From the NCBI GenBank assembly GCA_930367215.1, contig OV884059.1, positions 221,704,803-221,768,802 of the forward strand: DNA of 64,000 nt, in the 5' to 3' direction. Below the pieces are notes generated by a model. It did not search any database. It was not told the origin of the DNA and worked only from the letters and a program-made list of their open reading frames with translations. Source of the DNA: Pollenia angustigena (taxonomy: Eukaryota > Arthropoda > Insecta > Diptera > Polleniidae). A program made the position numbers and the translations under genes. Numbering within the stretch: the first letter of the stretch is position 1; each line of letters begins with the position of its first letter. Below are positions 33,823-46,842 of the stretch, piece after piece.

Positions 33823-34780
33823 GTAATTAAAAAACCAAAAGTCTTAATTGATTTTTTTGCTTAAAATAAAATAACTAAAACTTGTAGAATTGTTTTTGGG
33901 ACTTATTTAAAAGCCTGAGTTATATCAATTTGAATAATTTAACACATTGTTTGAAATAGATGGCAAAGTTTTTGATCTTTTTTTTAATTAAAATTAAATA
34001 TATAATTTTTTAGAAAAAATAATTCACAATTTTAAATTTTTACTATTTTAAGTAATCAATGTAAATTTATCGGTAATAGGTGCAAAATCAGCAAATTATT
34101 TGCCTGATTCTATGAATTTGTTCTTTTATTTGTTCTGTGAAAATGCCAAATTTTAAAGACACTTTTAAAAACAATAAATAACAAATTTTATATCAAGTTC
34201 TTATTTAGGTTTACGAAAAAGTTCTCTTCAAATTTCATTTAACTAATTTAATTACAAATTCCTTTTAGCAACAAAAAATAAAACTAATTAATTGAAAAAT
34301 AACTAGAACGTAAAGAGCAAGATTTAAAAAAAAACACAAAAATATATAACAACCTTAAAAACTGTAACCACTAGAAATTTTCCATAATTTTCTTTGCAAA
34401 CTGCTAGAATTTTGTTTTTTTTAACATTTTGTTTTTTGCCTACTTTGTGTCTTTTGTGCAATTTACTTCATTTGTATGCTGGTTGCACTCAAATCTTATT
34501 TAAATTGAAATTATTAATTAGTGCCATAGAAGCCTTATGGCAAGAGCCAATTGTTTTTTTTTTACTCTACTTTTTTATGTTGCCACTGCTTCCTGCGCTG
34601 TAAAATAATAGCTGTGGCAGTAGGAGGAACATAAAGGCAACCAGCCAACAACTGCCCGTAAATTTACGATCACCACTAGCAACAGCAAACATTAAAAACA
34701 ACGTACTACTAAATATACGATTGTAAATATGCATGTCCTTTTACAAAAAAAATTTGTATTTATATAAATAGTTTTTATAA
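33823..34780. other. AT-rich intergenic DNA
   Basis: Nothing recognised. The 69-codon frame at 34394 is a hydrophobic translation of T-rich DNA. Confidence 0.55.
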
Positions 34781-36206
34781 AAAAACAAGTTAGAGTGCTA
34801 TATTCGGCTGTGCCGAATCTTTGATACCCTCCACCGACAGTTCGAATGTTTAAGGAGTAATATCTGTATGATGTCTATTTGTTATTATTATCTTATACTG
34901 TGACGAGTTGTTATTAATTATGGTTTTAGGTGTACTAAACTGTTTTCCGGGAGTTGGGTTTCTATGGGGCCTAGTGTAAATTATGTACCGATCTTCACGA
35001 AATTTCACAGTGTTATTTCTAGTCCTTTAAAACTGTGACGTACCAATTTCTGTTATGATAGCATTATTAATTATGGTTTTAGGTGTACTAAACCGGTTTC
35101 CGGGAGTAGGGTTTCTATGGGGCCTAGGGTAAATTATGTACCGATCTTAACGAAATTTCACAGTAAAATTTATAGTCCTTTTTAACTGTGATGAGCCAAA
35201 ATTTGTTATAATTGCATTATTTTTTACGGTTTTAGGCGTACTAAACTGTTTTCCGGTAGAAGAGTTTATATGGGCGTTAAGGTAAATTGTGGACCGATCG
35301 TCACGAAATTTCACAGTGTTATTTCTAGTCCTAAAAAAATGTGACGTACCAAATTTTGTTACGCTAGCGTTACTTTTTACGTTTTTAGGCGTACTAAGTT
35401 GTTTTCCGGGAGTAAAGTTTATATGGGGCCTATGGTAAATTATGAACCGATCTTCACGAAATTTCAAAGTTTTATTTTTAGTTCTATAAAACTTTGATGT
35501 ACTAAATTTTGTTATGATAGCATTATTTTTTGCGTTTTTAGGCGTACTAAGTTGTTTTCCGGAAGTAGGTTTTATATGGGGCCTATGGTAAATTATGGAC
35601 CGATCTTCACGAAACTTAACAGTTTAATTTCTAGTCCTATGTAACTGTGACTTGCCAAAATTTGTAATGATAGAATCGTTAGTTAGGGTTTTAGGCTTAA
35701 TATACTGTTTTCCGGGAGTAGGGCTTATATGGGGCCTAGGGTAAATTATTGACGAATCTTCACGAAATTTCACATCGTGATTTCCAGTTGAATAAAACGA
35801 ATTGTTGCGAAATCTTATATCATTCTGTGCATTTTTCCACCATTTATGTTAGTTTTTGTAACAAAATTATCAATTTTTTTTAGGTGGTGGTTTCACATTT
35901 TGATTCATAGCTCAGATCCTATTGAACCGATTTTGCTGAATTTCAATCCCAAACTGCTTAGGATAACTAAAAGCAATTTGACACCAAGTTTGTTGATTTC
36001 TTTTGAGTTTTTCGAAAGTGAGCGTGTTTTCAACAGACGGACAGACGGACAGACAGACGGACATGGCTAAATCGACTTAAAATTACTCAAGGACCCAGAA
36101 TATATATACTTTATAGGGTCTGAGATGAATAGTAAAAAAGTTTCACACGGAATGACAAACTGAATATACCCTCTTCACAACTAATTGTGGTGGAGGGTAT
36201 AAAAAT
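34781..36206 (-). mobile_element. DINE-1/mini-me (Helentron-associated) element, copy A
   Basis: Starts AACAAGTTAGAGTGC and has the subterminal inverted pair TACCCTCCACC (about 34826) and GGTGGAGGGTATAAAA (about 36189). The GTCY microsatellite (GACGGACAGACGG) is at 36037-36061. It is followed by the dipteran DINE core, complement of CCCTATAAAGTATATATATT. The middle holds about five tandem copies of a ~155-160-bp unit (GTTTTCCGGGAGTAGGGTTT...TTCACGAAATTTCACAGT). Non-coding. Strand is given relative to the usual Drosophila DINE orientation. Confidence 0.9.
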
Positions 36207-36935
36207 ACCATCACTGTTTAAATGTTATAAAAAAAGGCTACAAAAAATGGCGTTTGCAAAAAAAAGTTTGGATTACTACACAAAACTGTTAAACAAACAA
36301 ATAGATAAAGTTGGACAACGTTTATAGTAGCAACAACACCAACAAAAGTGGCATGTAGAAAAATTAATGTTGCAACATAACAGCCCAACATGTAGAATGA
36401 AATACAACAAAAAGAATAAACCAACAACCCACAACACAAATGTTTTTCAGTAGTTTTAGTTTTTTTTTTTTTTTTTTTTTTTGATATTTTATTTTGAGAA
36501 TTCAACCAAACCACAACAATAGTTGCATAAGTTTTTATTAGGTGTCAGCAATGGTTTTTGTGCCATTTTATTTCATCATCAACTCTACATGATTTCGCTA
36601 AATTTATAGAAAAAAAAACAAGCAAAAACAGTCAAAAAATTTACAAAAATTTTAGACAAATAACAATAAAATTCAATTTAAAAAAAAGGTTGAAATTAAT
36701 ATTTACTTGAACATATTTTTTGATTACAAATTTATCACAAAATTATAATTAACCGGCCTAAAACTTTTATATCCACCAAATATTTTCCTACGCAGACCTG
36801 CACTAAAAATATATATTTAATAAAACTAAAAAGTCACTGAATACTTTGTAGTAATATTTTAATTTTTCTTTTCATTCGAATTTTAAGTCTGACCCATGTG
36901 ACGTATGAGTTATGTAAATTCTATAGCAGTGCAAT
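36207..36935. other. intergenic DNA
   Basis: A T-run at 36461-36482. No gene recognised. Confidence 0.55.
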
Positions 36936-37153
36936 TAGAGTTTTTCTTTTCCCGGACTTGTTCATTTCCCGGGAAAGCGGGATTTATTTTTGAATTTCCC
37001 GGAATTCCGGGTATTCCCGCTCAATACAAATCCATGCAAAATATTATTTAATTTATTTGAACAAATAACATTTCCTGAGATCAATTATTATTTATTTATT
37101 TAATGGGTAATATAAACTTAAAAATGTTAAATATGGAAACAATTATTATCTAT

Positions 37154-40100
37154 TAGGGTATTCATGCAATCGACCTTTTGCTTTAATCGGTTAATCGCTC
37201 GATTAATTAACCGAGGTTTTGGTTTAATCGGTTTATAATTGGTTAATTTTGTTTTTAATCGGTTAACCGATTAATAAAGTTTTTTTTATAAATTAAGTAA
37301 TTTCAGTATATAAAAATGCATTAATTGCTTATTTCTTGGAGTTCATAAGTAAATACGAAAACAATAACAGGTAACAAACGTCACAATTCTTGAACTAAAA
37401 CGAGCATGTAAATAAAAAACAATTCACAAATATGTATGTAATATTCATTTTTTAATTAATGCACAAGGTGTGGTATCAAGTCATATCGTCATAATATCCT
37501 AAATAAAATTTAAGATTGTTTAAAGTAAATATTGTTGTATTTCAAACAAAATAAAAATTGTAATGCTGTGTTCATTGATTCGTCATGACTGTATAGTAGA
37601 AATCTAAATTATAAGCGGTATCTTACAACAGTTATATCGTTGGCTTAATATGCAAACCTGCTAACTCACTTTCAGCACATTTTACAGGAGAGAAAAATAA
37701 TATTTGAAGCTTGATAGAAAATAAAATTACAGTCAGTTTTACACACTTCAAGACTTATGGTGTTTTCTTTTCTAAAAAATAATAATGCATTATAGTTGTG
37801 TAATATATTTATTAGGTTACACGAACCCTTACAAAGTGATACATTTTTCTAAATTACAATGGAATAATATAATAGCTACGTTTTACACTCAACACTAATG
37901 TGTATTTAGCGTGTTAAATATTGAATGCAAAGTTTGTACTAAAAGCGATATTCACCACGTTTGTAGCAATTTTCAACATTTAATTTTCTTACAATTCCAA
38001 TAAGCGTTAACAGCACTGATTTTCAATAATTAATGTCAGCCGTTGTTAAAAATTTTGCGACAATAAAAATATAATTATTAAATAAAAGTAAAACAAACGA
38101 AAAACAAAAAGTTTTTATATCCATCACAATATAACTACAAATCACAATATAACGTAAATTGTCCGCAAACACAAGAAAAACAAGTTAGAGTGCTATATTC
38201 GGCTGTGCCGAATCTTTGATACCCTCCACCGACAGTTCGAATGTTTAAGGAGTAATATCTGTATGATGTTATTATTATCTTAAACTGTGACGATTTGTTA
38301 TTATTTATGGATTTAGGCGACTAAACTGTTTTCCGGTAGTAGGGTTTATATGGGGCCTAGGGTAAATTATGGACCGATCTTCACGAAATTTCACAGTCTT
38401 TTTCCCAGTTCTATAAAACTTTGATGTACCAAATTTTGTTATGATAGCATTATTTTTTACGGATTTAGGCGTACTAAACTGTTTTCCAGGAGTAGGGTTT
38501 ATATGGGGCCCAGGGTAAATTATGGACCGATCTTCACGAAATTACACAGTTTTATTTCTTGTCCTATAAAACTTTGATGTACCAAATTTTGTTATGATAG
38601 CATTATTTTTTACGGATTTAGGCGTACTAAGTTGTTTTCCGGGAGTAAAGTTTATATGGGGCCTATGGTAAATTATGAACCGATCTTCACGAAATTTCAA
38701 AGATTTTTTTTAGTTCTATAAAACTTTGATGTACCAAATTTTGTTATGATAGCATTATTTTTTACGTTTTTAGGCGTACTAAGTTGTTTTCCGGAAGTAG
38801 GTTTTATATGGGGCCTATGGTAAATTATGGACCGATCTTCACGAAACTTAACAGTTTAATTTCTCGTCCTATGTAACTGTGACTTGCCAAAATTTGTAAT
38901 GATAGCATTGTTAGTTAGGGTTTTAGGCTTAATATACTGTTTTCCGGGAGTAGGGCTTATATGGGGCCTAGGGTAAATTATGGACGGATCTTCACGAAAT
39001 TTCACAGCGTGATTTCCAGTTGAATAAAACGAATTGTTGCGAAATCTTATATCATTCTGTGCATTTTTCCACCATTTATGTAAGTTTTTGTAACAAAATT
39101 ATCAATTTTTTTTAGGTGGTGGTTCCACATTTAGATTCATAGCTCAGATCCTATTGAACCGATTTTGCTGAATTTCAATCCCAAACTGCTTAGGATAACT
39201 ACAAGCAATTGACACCAAGTTTGTTGATTTCTTTTGAGTTTTTCGAAAGTGAGCGTGTTTTCAACAGACGGACAGATGGACAGACAGACGGACATGGCTA
39301 AATCGACTTAAAATTACTCAAGGACCCAGAATATATATACTTTATAGGGTCTGAGATGAATAGTAAAAAAGTTTCACACGGAATGACAAACTGAATATAC
39401 CCTCTTCACAACTAATTGTGGTGGAGGGTATAAAAATACTTGCTTGCATAAAAAAGTACTTTACGCAGATGCAAAAAAGGGTATTATCTCACACTCAGTT
39501 ATAACTGCGGGTAAGAAATGGAACAAATTTGCCATTTATTGTTGCAACATGTTTAGAAAGGAAAACGACAACTTCTCACATTTTTGCATATATTTTTAGA
39601 ATGGAACGAAAACCCGCACGAATGGCAGCATATATGCAACATTATTGTCAGAAAAGAAAACACCATTAAATAGAAGAAAAACTACATGCTGGTCGACGAG
39701 GCGTATCTTTCTCTACCACACGGCATAAAAATCTCAATTTATATAAAAAGTGGACTTAGCCGGTTTCATATTAAGCCGACGACGATATATATTTCTGTAA
39801 TTATTTTAAGACATAAGGCTTGATATTTACTACCATGTGAATCCCCCAAATATTTACGTATGTATACAAAATAAAACTGCAATAATTTTATTAGTTATTT
39901 CAATAGTTAAAGGACATCTTATAAAATTATCATTTAGAAAAGTAATTTGGTTTAAATGTTTAGGATAAAAGCGATTCTTTTCATTAGTTTTGGCAAAAGT
40001 TTACTTGGAAAAAATTCTTTCACTTATCGTAGATGAATATCTAATTTCTTAGCCCTTTTCCAGGATTATGCCATTAGAGTTTTTTTAAATTTAATTTAAA

Positions 40101-40577
40101 AATTAACACTTCTGATTGTTTCGGTTAATTCTGTTAAAACACTGATATAAGAATATATGAGAAGAAACAAATAACTAAACACATACATATAAAAAGTACG
40201 TGAAACAAAAAAAAGGTGTTGGCAATCAAATATTTAACCCACTTTTCGCCACATTCCTGTTGATCGATGATGAAGATAAAAAAGCATGGAAAAACATTGT
40301 AAGTTTAGTCATCGGTCGGCGGGAAATGGGTTAAAATGAAGATCACCGAACACCTTTTTTGTTTGTATGAAAAAATATTTTCTAAACAAATACAAAAAAA
40401 TTATGTTATAATACTACAAAGTATTGAAAGTTTTGTTACTTCGGTTAATCGGTTAATCGACTGAAATTAATCGGTTTAATCGTTAATCGAAAAAAGCCAA
40501 TTTGAAATTAACCGATCAGTTAATCGGGTAGTAATTAATCGGTTAACCGGTTGACGGTTAACCGAATGAATACCCTA
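37154..40577. mobile_element. hAT-type non-autonomous element (3.4 kb) carrying a DINE-1 copy
   Basis: The ends TAGGGTATTCAT and ATGAATACCCTA are perfect complements. The flanks TTATCTAT / TTATCTAA (37146-37153, 40578-40585) are an 8-bp duplication with one mismatch. Both ends carry dense TTAATCGGTTAA repeats (37180-37280; 40440-40565), likely transposase binding repeats. No ORF. It is related in its ends to 12323-14841. Confidence 0.85.
38176..39436 (-). mobile_element. DINE-1/mini-me element, copy B (nested)
   Basis: Nearly identical to copy A at 34781-36206 in its first ~100 bp and last ~450 bp, with the same subterminal pair (TACCCTCCACC / GGTGGAGGGTA) and a shortened GTCY tract (39268-39292). 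It differs in the number and order of the internal ~155-bp tandem units. Nested in the hAT-type element, so it moved after that insertion. Confidence 0.9.
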
Positions 40578-40639
40578 TTATCTAAAGATGGCTTAACATA
40601 TTGGTTGTTAGCCAGATTGGCAAATAGGAAGCTAAAGAA

Positions 40640-41050
40640 AACAAAGGGAATGTCTTATACATGCAATAGGTAATAACTTATTAATTCTATTCAAACTTAT
40701 TTATTATTAATCTTCTGTATCTTAAACAAGTCTCTAAATGGTTAGTTAGAATGTCAAAAGAAAATGTTAGGCCGTTGAGTATATCCAACACCTCCACTAG
40801 ACTCAGTTGACATTTATTAAAGTACCTAAGTCTATATCCATTGAAAATAGAACAACATACAATAAAATGTAGGGTGTTTTCTGTTGCATCGAGGATGCAA
40901 ATGGTGCAAAAACCTTCTGTGCTGCTTTTTAACCGTCCCGAATTAATATTCAATAGGCGGCTGTACTGTACGGGATGGGGAAAAATTACCAGCTGGTTGC
41001 TGTTGAACAACAACCAGGGAGTGTGGCCAGATTGTCGGCGGCGCTGGTAA
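40640..41050 (-). pseudogene. I-like LINE ORF2 C-terminal fragment
   Basis: The minus-strand frame 40687-41013 ends ...GFCTICILDATENTLHFIVC...YRLRYFNKCQLSLVEVLDIL, an arrangement C-x2-C...H...C that matches the C-terminal cysteine motif of I-type fly LINEs, followed by LRYRRLIIN. All the RT and endonuclease are missing (5' truncation near 41050). The first ATG and the true borders are unclear. Confidence 0.65.
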
Positions 41051-42462
41051 GCTGGCGGTTCGCGTGGCTAGAGCTCGCCGGATGGGGGTGTCTCTTAACG
41101 ACCAAATTGCTCAAAACCCAGGTACAAAAACTCCATACCAGCTAGGAAATTAAAGAAAAATAAAGAAATGCTGGGGCTCGAAGTAGCTGTAAAAACAAAA
41201 ATAACAAGCAACAAAAAAACACATCTTTCTTCACCATTTCCACACATCTCCGGCTGATGACGTGCCGGGATTGACCCTCCCACTAGAGACGAAGTCTCTC
41301 CATGACATCCCTTAATTTCTATATGTCCCAAAACTCCACCTGCAAAAAGGATACCCTCCTCTACTTACCCGCCATTAAGTGAAATCTACCAAATCATAAT
41401 CAAAACGCAGGTACTACTCATTTTAAAACGTTATAAACCATGGTGTTGTTTTATTAAAAATAATAAAAAAATTGCAGAAAACGAATAAAAAACAAACTCT
41501 TTAATGAAAATTCATTTATGCTCGCAATTCTAATAAAATTTACAAACACAAAAAAATAGAAACTGGGAACCAATTCCTTCCGAAGGTTACTTTATATATT
41601 ATTCGAAAATTAAAAAATGTTAAACACAAAAAAATAATTTAATTTACTTTTAAATTTTCAAAGTCAAAAATTTATTTTTAATTTTCTCAAAATTTAAATT
41701 TACTTTTTAAAAAAAACCATTAAATCGAAATTACAATTTAACAATGAAAAACTCAAAAAAACATTAATAAAGCGGACATTTCTTTCTCCCCGCTTTCAGC
41801 CGCAAATTATTATAAAAAACTTGAGCTCCTGTCTCCTGGAGGAAGAAGATCCAAAAGTCTGCCGTCCGTCCGTGAAATGTCCCCTGTTCTAGCTTATGGT
41901 AAGTCTAAAATAACAGTCAATAAAAATATCTCACCTGCTTTAAAATTACCGCTTTTATTTTCCTCTGGGGAAACTTATTATGAAGGTTAAAGTTTACCCT
42001 AGCCCGAACGAAAACCTAGGTTTGAGCTCAACCCTAACCGCGCACTTTAGGCTCAAAATCGTCAAAAGGTCTGAAACCCGGTAAGCTTTCCCTCACAAAA
42101 AAAATTTGCTTAAATTTCAAAAAAAAAACAAGATCTATATATAAATTTTATTTGTCCGTAGGTCGTCTGTTTTTTTTTTGTTTTGTCCGATGTCAAGGCA
42201 GATACCTGTGTTCCCCAAGGTTTGGTGGTGCTTACGGCTGGCCGATTCCACGCTGGTGTGAAAATTATGATTCGGTAGCGCACTCGGCTGTTTCTTCTTT
42301 ATATTTTCTCTATTTTTTTCTTTTCATACAATTATTGTGTAAAAGTTTAAGTTTTAACCAGTTTTCCTTTTTTTTTATCTTAATTTTTCTCTTTTTGTTT
42401 TATATTAAAGGTTTTTGCCACTTTATTTTAATATTATTTAATATTTTAAATTTAGTGTTTAA
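41051..42462. other. unassigned DNA inside the large hAT-type element
   Basis: It is less A/T-biased at 41040-41350 and 41820-41900, where short open frames occur, but no family motif could be read. AACTGGGAACCAATTCCTTC at ~41562 echoes (inverted) the sequence at ~15311-15345. It may be part of another old insertion. Confidence 0.45.
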
Positions 42463-42946
42463 CCTTCATAAGGTCTTCGGGTCAAATCTGACCCATTTTG
42501 AAATAAAAGTTTACTTTTTCCTAAGAGTGAGTGATTTATATTTTTAATATTTTATCACTTTTATTTAATTTTAAATGCCAACAACTACGATAGGTTTTCG
42601 GAAAAAAATATTGGCGAAAAAAATATTTATAAAATTTTTTGCACTTAAGGTCTTTGGGTCATATATGACCTGTATCAAAATTCTTGAATTTTATTATTAA
42701 TTATTAATATTATTAATATTTGCCTTTCTAAAGCAACAAGATATAAAATCTTATGAATAACAGCTCTAGAATCCGATGAGTTATCAGATATAATATTCGT
42801 AAAATAATATTTGTTGAAACTAAAAATACTAATCTAGTGAATTTTAATATAAATGAACATTAATAACATTTTAAACTTGAAGAACAATGAAGTAAAAAAT
42901 AGTAAAATAACATAACAAGAAGATTATACATTTATAATTTATAACT

Positions 42947-45745
42947 TTATGCATAGTACGTCATTAACAATTTTTTGAATTTCATAGCGTTGCTGGTGAG
43001 TTGAATATTTGTAGGAATATGGTTCCAGAGATATATTGTGTAAACAAAAAATTGGTTAAAAGATGCGCTGTTTCTATATGTAAAGGTGATAATGCTATTA
43101 TTTCTTGCAGATGCTGTAAATGTTAGCTTACTGTATAGGTAGCTGGGTTCCTTAGTAATAATAATTTTGTGTAGAAAAAGTAAATTCTTAAACTTCAGAT
43201 AGTTATCAAAAGTCATTCCAAGGATTCGTCTGGAGTATGTTGTTACACTCGCAAACCTGGGTATAGCAAAAATGTAACGTATAATGTTATTAAACGTAGT
43301 ATTAAGCTTTCGTTTGTCATGAGCATTGCATCCGGCGAAAACTTCAGAAGAATAAGTAAGTTTTGGTATTATGTATGTTCTAGCTATCATCATTCTTATC
43401 TTCGGTGGTGTGAACGGTTGACTATACCATAGACTTCTGAGCATACCATATACTCCGCCGCACGTTTGGCTAATGTGGTCAGACCATGTAAGTGTTCTAT
43501 TGAAAACGACACCCAGATTTCTAGCCGAGTTGACCAACTCAATTTTCTTTCCACCAAGATATAAGCCTATGTCATCAGCGATTTTCATGCTCTTCTTGGA
43601 AATGATTAGGTATTTCGATTTTTTTGGATTTAGGCATAGGCCATTTGCCGTGGCCCAGTTATAAATCTTGTTGAGGTCGTAGTTAAGATTTCCAACTTTA
43701 TGACTTAACGATGTTTTGGAGCACTCAATGTATAGCTGGACATCATCGGCATACATATGCATGTTTGAGTGCTTGATCTGGGAAGGAAGGTCGTTGGCAT
43801 ACATTGAGTATAGAAGCGGACCAAGTATTGACCCCTGAGGAACACCTCTCGGCATGGGCAAAGGGCTGGATACAGTTCCATTGTTTGCTACAACTTGCCA
43901 TCTGTCTGAAAGATATGACGCAACTAGTTTCGATGCGGTGTCAGAAAAGTTAAACATTTTCAATAGTTTCATGGTCAGCATTTGGTGATCTACCGTATCG
44001 AAGGCCTTTGAGTGGTCAAGTAAAACCAGAAAGGTAATTTTACTTTCAACCATGCTCTTTCGAATATTTTCGCTTACTTCAGATAAGGCTGTAGTGCAGC
44101 TATGGCCTCGTCTGAAACCAGATTGGCGATCGGTAAGGAGATTGTGGTCAAGAGTGTACTTATAAATCTGGTTATATACGAGACGCTCAAAAACCTTTGA
44201 CAGGTATGGAAGGATGGATATTGGGCGATATTCCTTATCATTTTTGGGCACTGGTATAACTTTTGCAAGTTTCCAATCAGTTGGATAAGTGCTGGTTGTA
44301 ACAATAGAGTTGAATATGTGGTTAATATAATGAATTATATATGGTAATATTAGTTTTACAAAGCGTGGATGAATATCGTCAAGACCAACTGCATTGGATT
44401 TTACAGCTCGGAACCCTTCAACAGTATCGCAAATGGTGAAGCATTGAAATCCAAATTTGTTTGCGGAAATACGAGAAGAGTTTTGGTTGTAGAAATCAAG
44501 TTGAACCGGTGGTTTAGGAATGTTTGAAAAAGTGAAATTTAGTTTATCAACATCTATAACATTTGTAGCAGTACTTCTTTGAGAACTAACTATGCCTATA
44601 TCGCGAATTTGTTTCCATTTTTGTTTAGTGGTCACCGCAGTGCGAAATTTTTCCCCGTAGTAGGTTAATTTATCATGTCTTATTTTTGATACAACAGCTC
44701 TTCTAGCCACTCGAAAAATATTTTTTAGATCGTTAGTTTTGTAGCGTTTCCAGCGCCTATATAGTTCATCCCGACGTTCAATCAATAATTTTGTTTCTGA
44801 AGTGAACCATGGAGTTCTCCTGCCTTTAACTTTTTTGGTTTTCAGAGCTACATATTTGTTAAACAAATTAAGAATTTCACGATTTAGAAAATTTACTTTC
44901 TCACTAGTTGAAGTTATAAAATAAATTTCATCAAAATTTTAATTGCTAAGGTCTTCTTCCAGCGATATAAAATTTATATTTTTAAAATCACGGTAAGTGA
45001 ATTCTTCAGTTTGTTGTACGACTTTAAAATCGTAATTCAGAAATATAAGATCGTGTTTTGAAAAAATCGGTACTGCTAACTGATAATAGTGCATAATTTT
45101 ACGGTTTTCACCTACAAAGAAAAGATCCAGCAAGGTGGCACTAGTTGAAGTGAAATGTGTCGGTCTGGAGTTATTTGCTGAGAAAAGATTAAGAGCCATC
45201 ATAGCAGAGCGAATGCTCGATCCTAAGCTTGTGAGCAGGTTTGAATTGAAGTCGCCAGATATAATAATATTTGAATAGCTTACAGTTCGAGATTCCAATT
45301 CAGCAACAAGCGAATTTAATTTAATATACTTGTTTGGTCTATATACGCATCCCAGCAACAATTTGTCATGGCAGGAGTTTAGTTCAACTAATATGAACTC
45401 AACATAATTTTCCGCGTTAAAATCGCATACAAGCTTACATGAGACATTGTTTTTTATATATATCGCCACTCCCCCAGCATTACCTTTACGATCCGATCTA
45501 TATAGTTTGTACCCATTTAATCTAACAAGATTGTCATTGAGTGCGTCGTTAAACCACGTTTCGGAGACACATACAGCGTCTACACCAGAATCTTCAAAGA
45601 GGTAACGAAACTCATCAATTTTGCAATGAAGTCTCTGGGCATTAATGTGACAAACTTTGAAACCTTGATTTTGATTTGTTAAAATTCGAATCATATTATA
45701 GTTGCCTTCTCTGGAACCAAGAAGATCAGTTGATAGGTCTGTCAT
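42947..45745 (-). pseudogene. LINE ORF2 (endonuclease-reverse transcriptase), one in-frame stop
   Basis: Non-LTR retrotransposon ORF2, probably of the CR1/Jockey superfamily. First ATG at 45745 (the frame is open upstream). Part 1 (45745-44939) is an APE-type endonuclease with HINAQRL, SETWF, the NAGGVAIYI block, YRPN, SGDFN and S-K-HD near its end. A single TAA at 44939-44941 interrupts it. The same frame then continues (NFDEIYFITS...) into part 2, ending at 42947. RT motifs in part 2 are YRPISILPYLSKVFE, SGFRRGHSC, LLDHSKAFDTVDH (motif A), GVPQGSILGP, MYADDVQLY (catalytic motif C), NPKKSKY and LGVVFNRTLTWSDH. The C-terminus is LWNHIPTNIQL. Apart from the stop the ~930-codon frame looks intact, so the copy is young. 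Confidence 0.9.
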
Positions 45746-45936
45746 CACCCCTAAAGGCAACGCAACAACATTCAAAAAAGTAAAAGTACAAAGTATTCTT
45801 CGTTAAATAGTGGTTAAAGGATAATATATAATATATAGATAATGTAGAATTCTGTAAGTTAATTTTAGCTGTGAGCAGGTTATGCTTATATGCGTTATCA
45901 TAGTTTATAAAAGAATGAGAACGGTAGAACATTATT

Positions 45937-46236
45937 TTAACGAAAAAGCCGATCCAAGTCTTCTAAAAATTCAACAAGAACAGGGTCATCAGTGTTACGT
46001 TTTTTTATATAGACTAAACCCCTTAGGGTGTAAGCAGAGTAAATTTGTTTCTCCTTTTTCATGCGCAGTGCTGCCGTGAATATTTTGTGATTGTGCGGAG
46101 TTAGGTTTTCGTTGACGTATATTGGCTGATCACTTTCAATGCCAGCTTGACGTAAAGTTAGGAGCTTTTCCTGAAATAAATATGTATATGTATGTATTCT
46201 TGTAGTTCTTGATTTGACAGTTGGTTTAAATGGCAC
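45937..46236 (-). pseudogene. LINE ORF1 C-terminal fragment
   Basis: The frame contains LLTLRQAGIESDQPIYVNEN, LTPHNHKIFTAALRMKKEKQ and IYSAYTLRGLVYIKKR. This is the block found in ORF1 proteins of insect CR1-like LINEs ('ENLTP.N..IF..A...K....I...YT..G.VY'). It lies upstream of ORF2 on the same strand with ~190 bp between. The 5' part of ORF1 is missing, so the LINE is 5'-truncated near 46250. The ORF has no ATG at its beginning in this copy. Confidence 0.75.
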
Positions 46237-46842
46237 AGTGTGACTGCAGACAATTGTTTTACATCGTACTAATTAGGACAAAAATTGCTAAAGAATCAAA
46301 TTACTTTAGCAGGAAATATATGAAAAAAATGGAATTTCCACCAGAGCTTTTGCCAACTAAAAGCTATTATTAACATCAGCTTGACATGGCTAGAATCAAA
46401 ACTGTTTTGACAAACGTCAACATTTCTTAAAAAATTTAGGTTTTCAACTTGCCGCACCCTATATCAAGCTTTTAAAAACTTTACCCAAAGACTAATTTTC
46501 ACGAAAAATTGCGAAAAAAAAAGTGCATGAAGGAGCTGAGGAACAGCACTCGTCATCTTCAACCAAAACCTAGGAAAAAATAAGTTTACCAGTCAAAATA
46601 AGTTTGCCAATTATTTCACAAAACAAATACAACCACTTTATGTTAAATGTACTTTTGTATTCGCAATAAATGTCAACAATTAATACAGCTTCAATATACT
46701 GAATATATCTGGAAATAAAATATTAACTTTTAAAACATACTTAATTGAAAAAAGTAAGTTTTTATATAAAATTGTCTATTCGGGTCAAATTTGACCCGAA
46801 AACCGTTAACGTCAGCAAATTTGAAGATCTTATGAAGGTTAA

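Larger units (their letters stand above)
42463..46838. mobile_element. piggyBac-like element (TTAA) containing a LINE
   Basis: The left end CCTTCATAAGGTCTTC and right end (complement CCTTCATAAGATCTTC) are terminal repeats starting CCTT, flanked by TTAA at 42459-42462 and 46839-46842. CGGGTCAAATnTGACCC palindromes sit beside both ends (~42479, ~46783), and a second copy of the end motif is near 42645. No piggyBac transposase is visible. The bulk is the LINE at about 42900-46260. Confidence 0.75.

Noticed and set aside
41895..42180. Splice-like sites (TGGTAAGT, polypyrimidine-AG) suggesting a host intron
   Set aside because: No coding exon on either side and the region lies within the nested hAT-type element.
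42152..42547. 131-codon hydrophobic frame
   Set aside because: Phe/Leu runs from T-rich DNA, crossing into the TTAA-flanked element; no membrane-protein family recognised.
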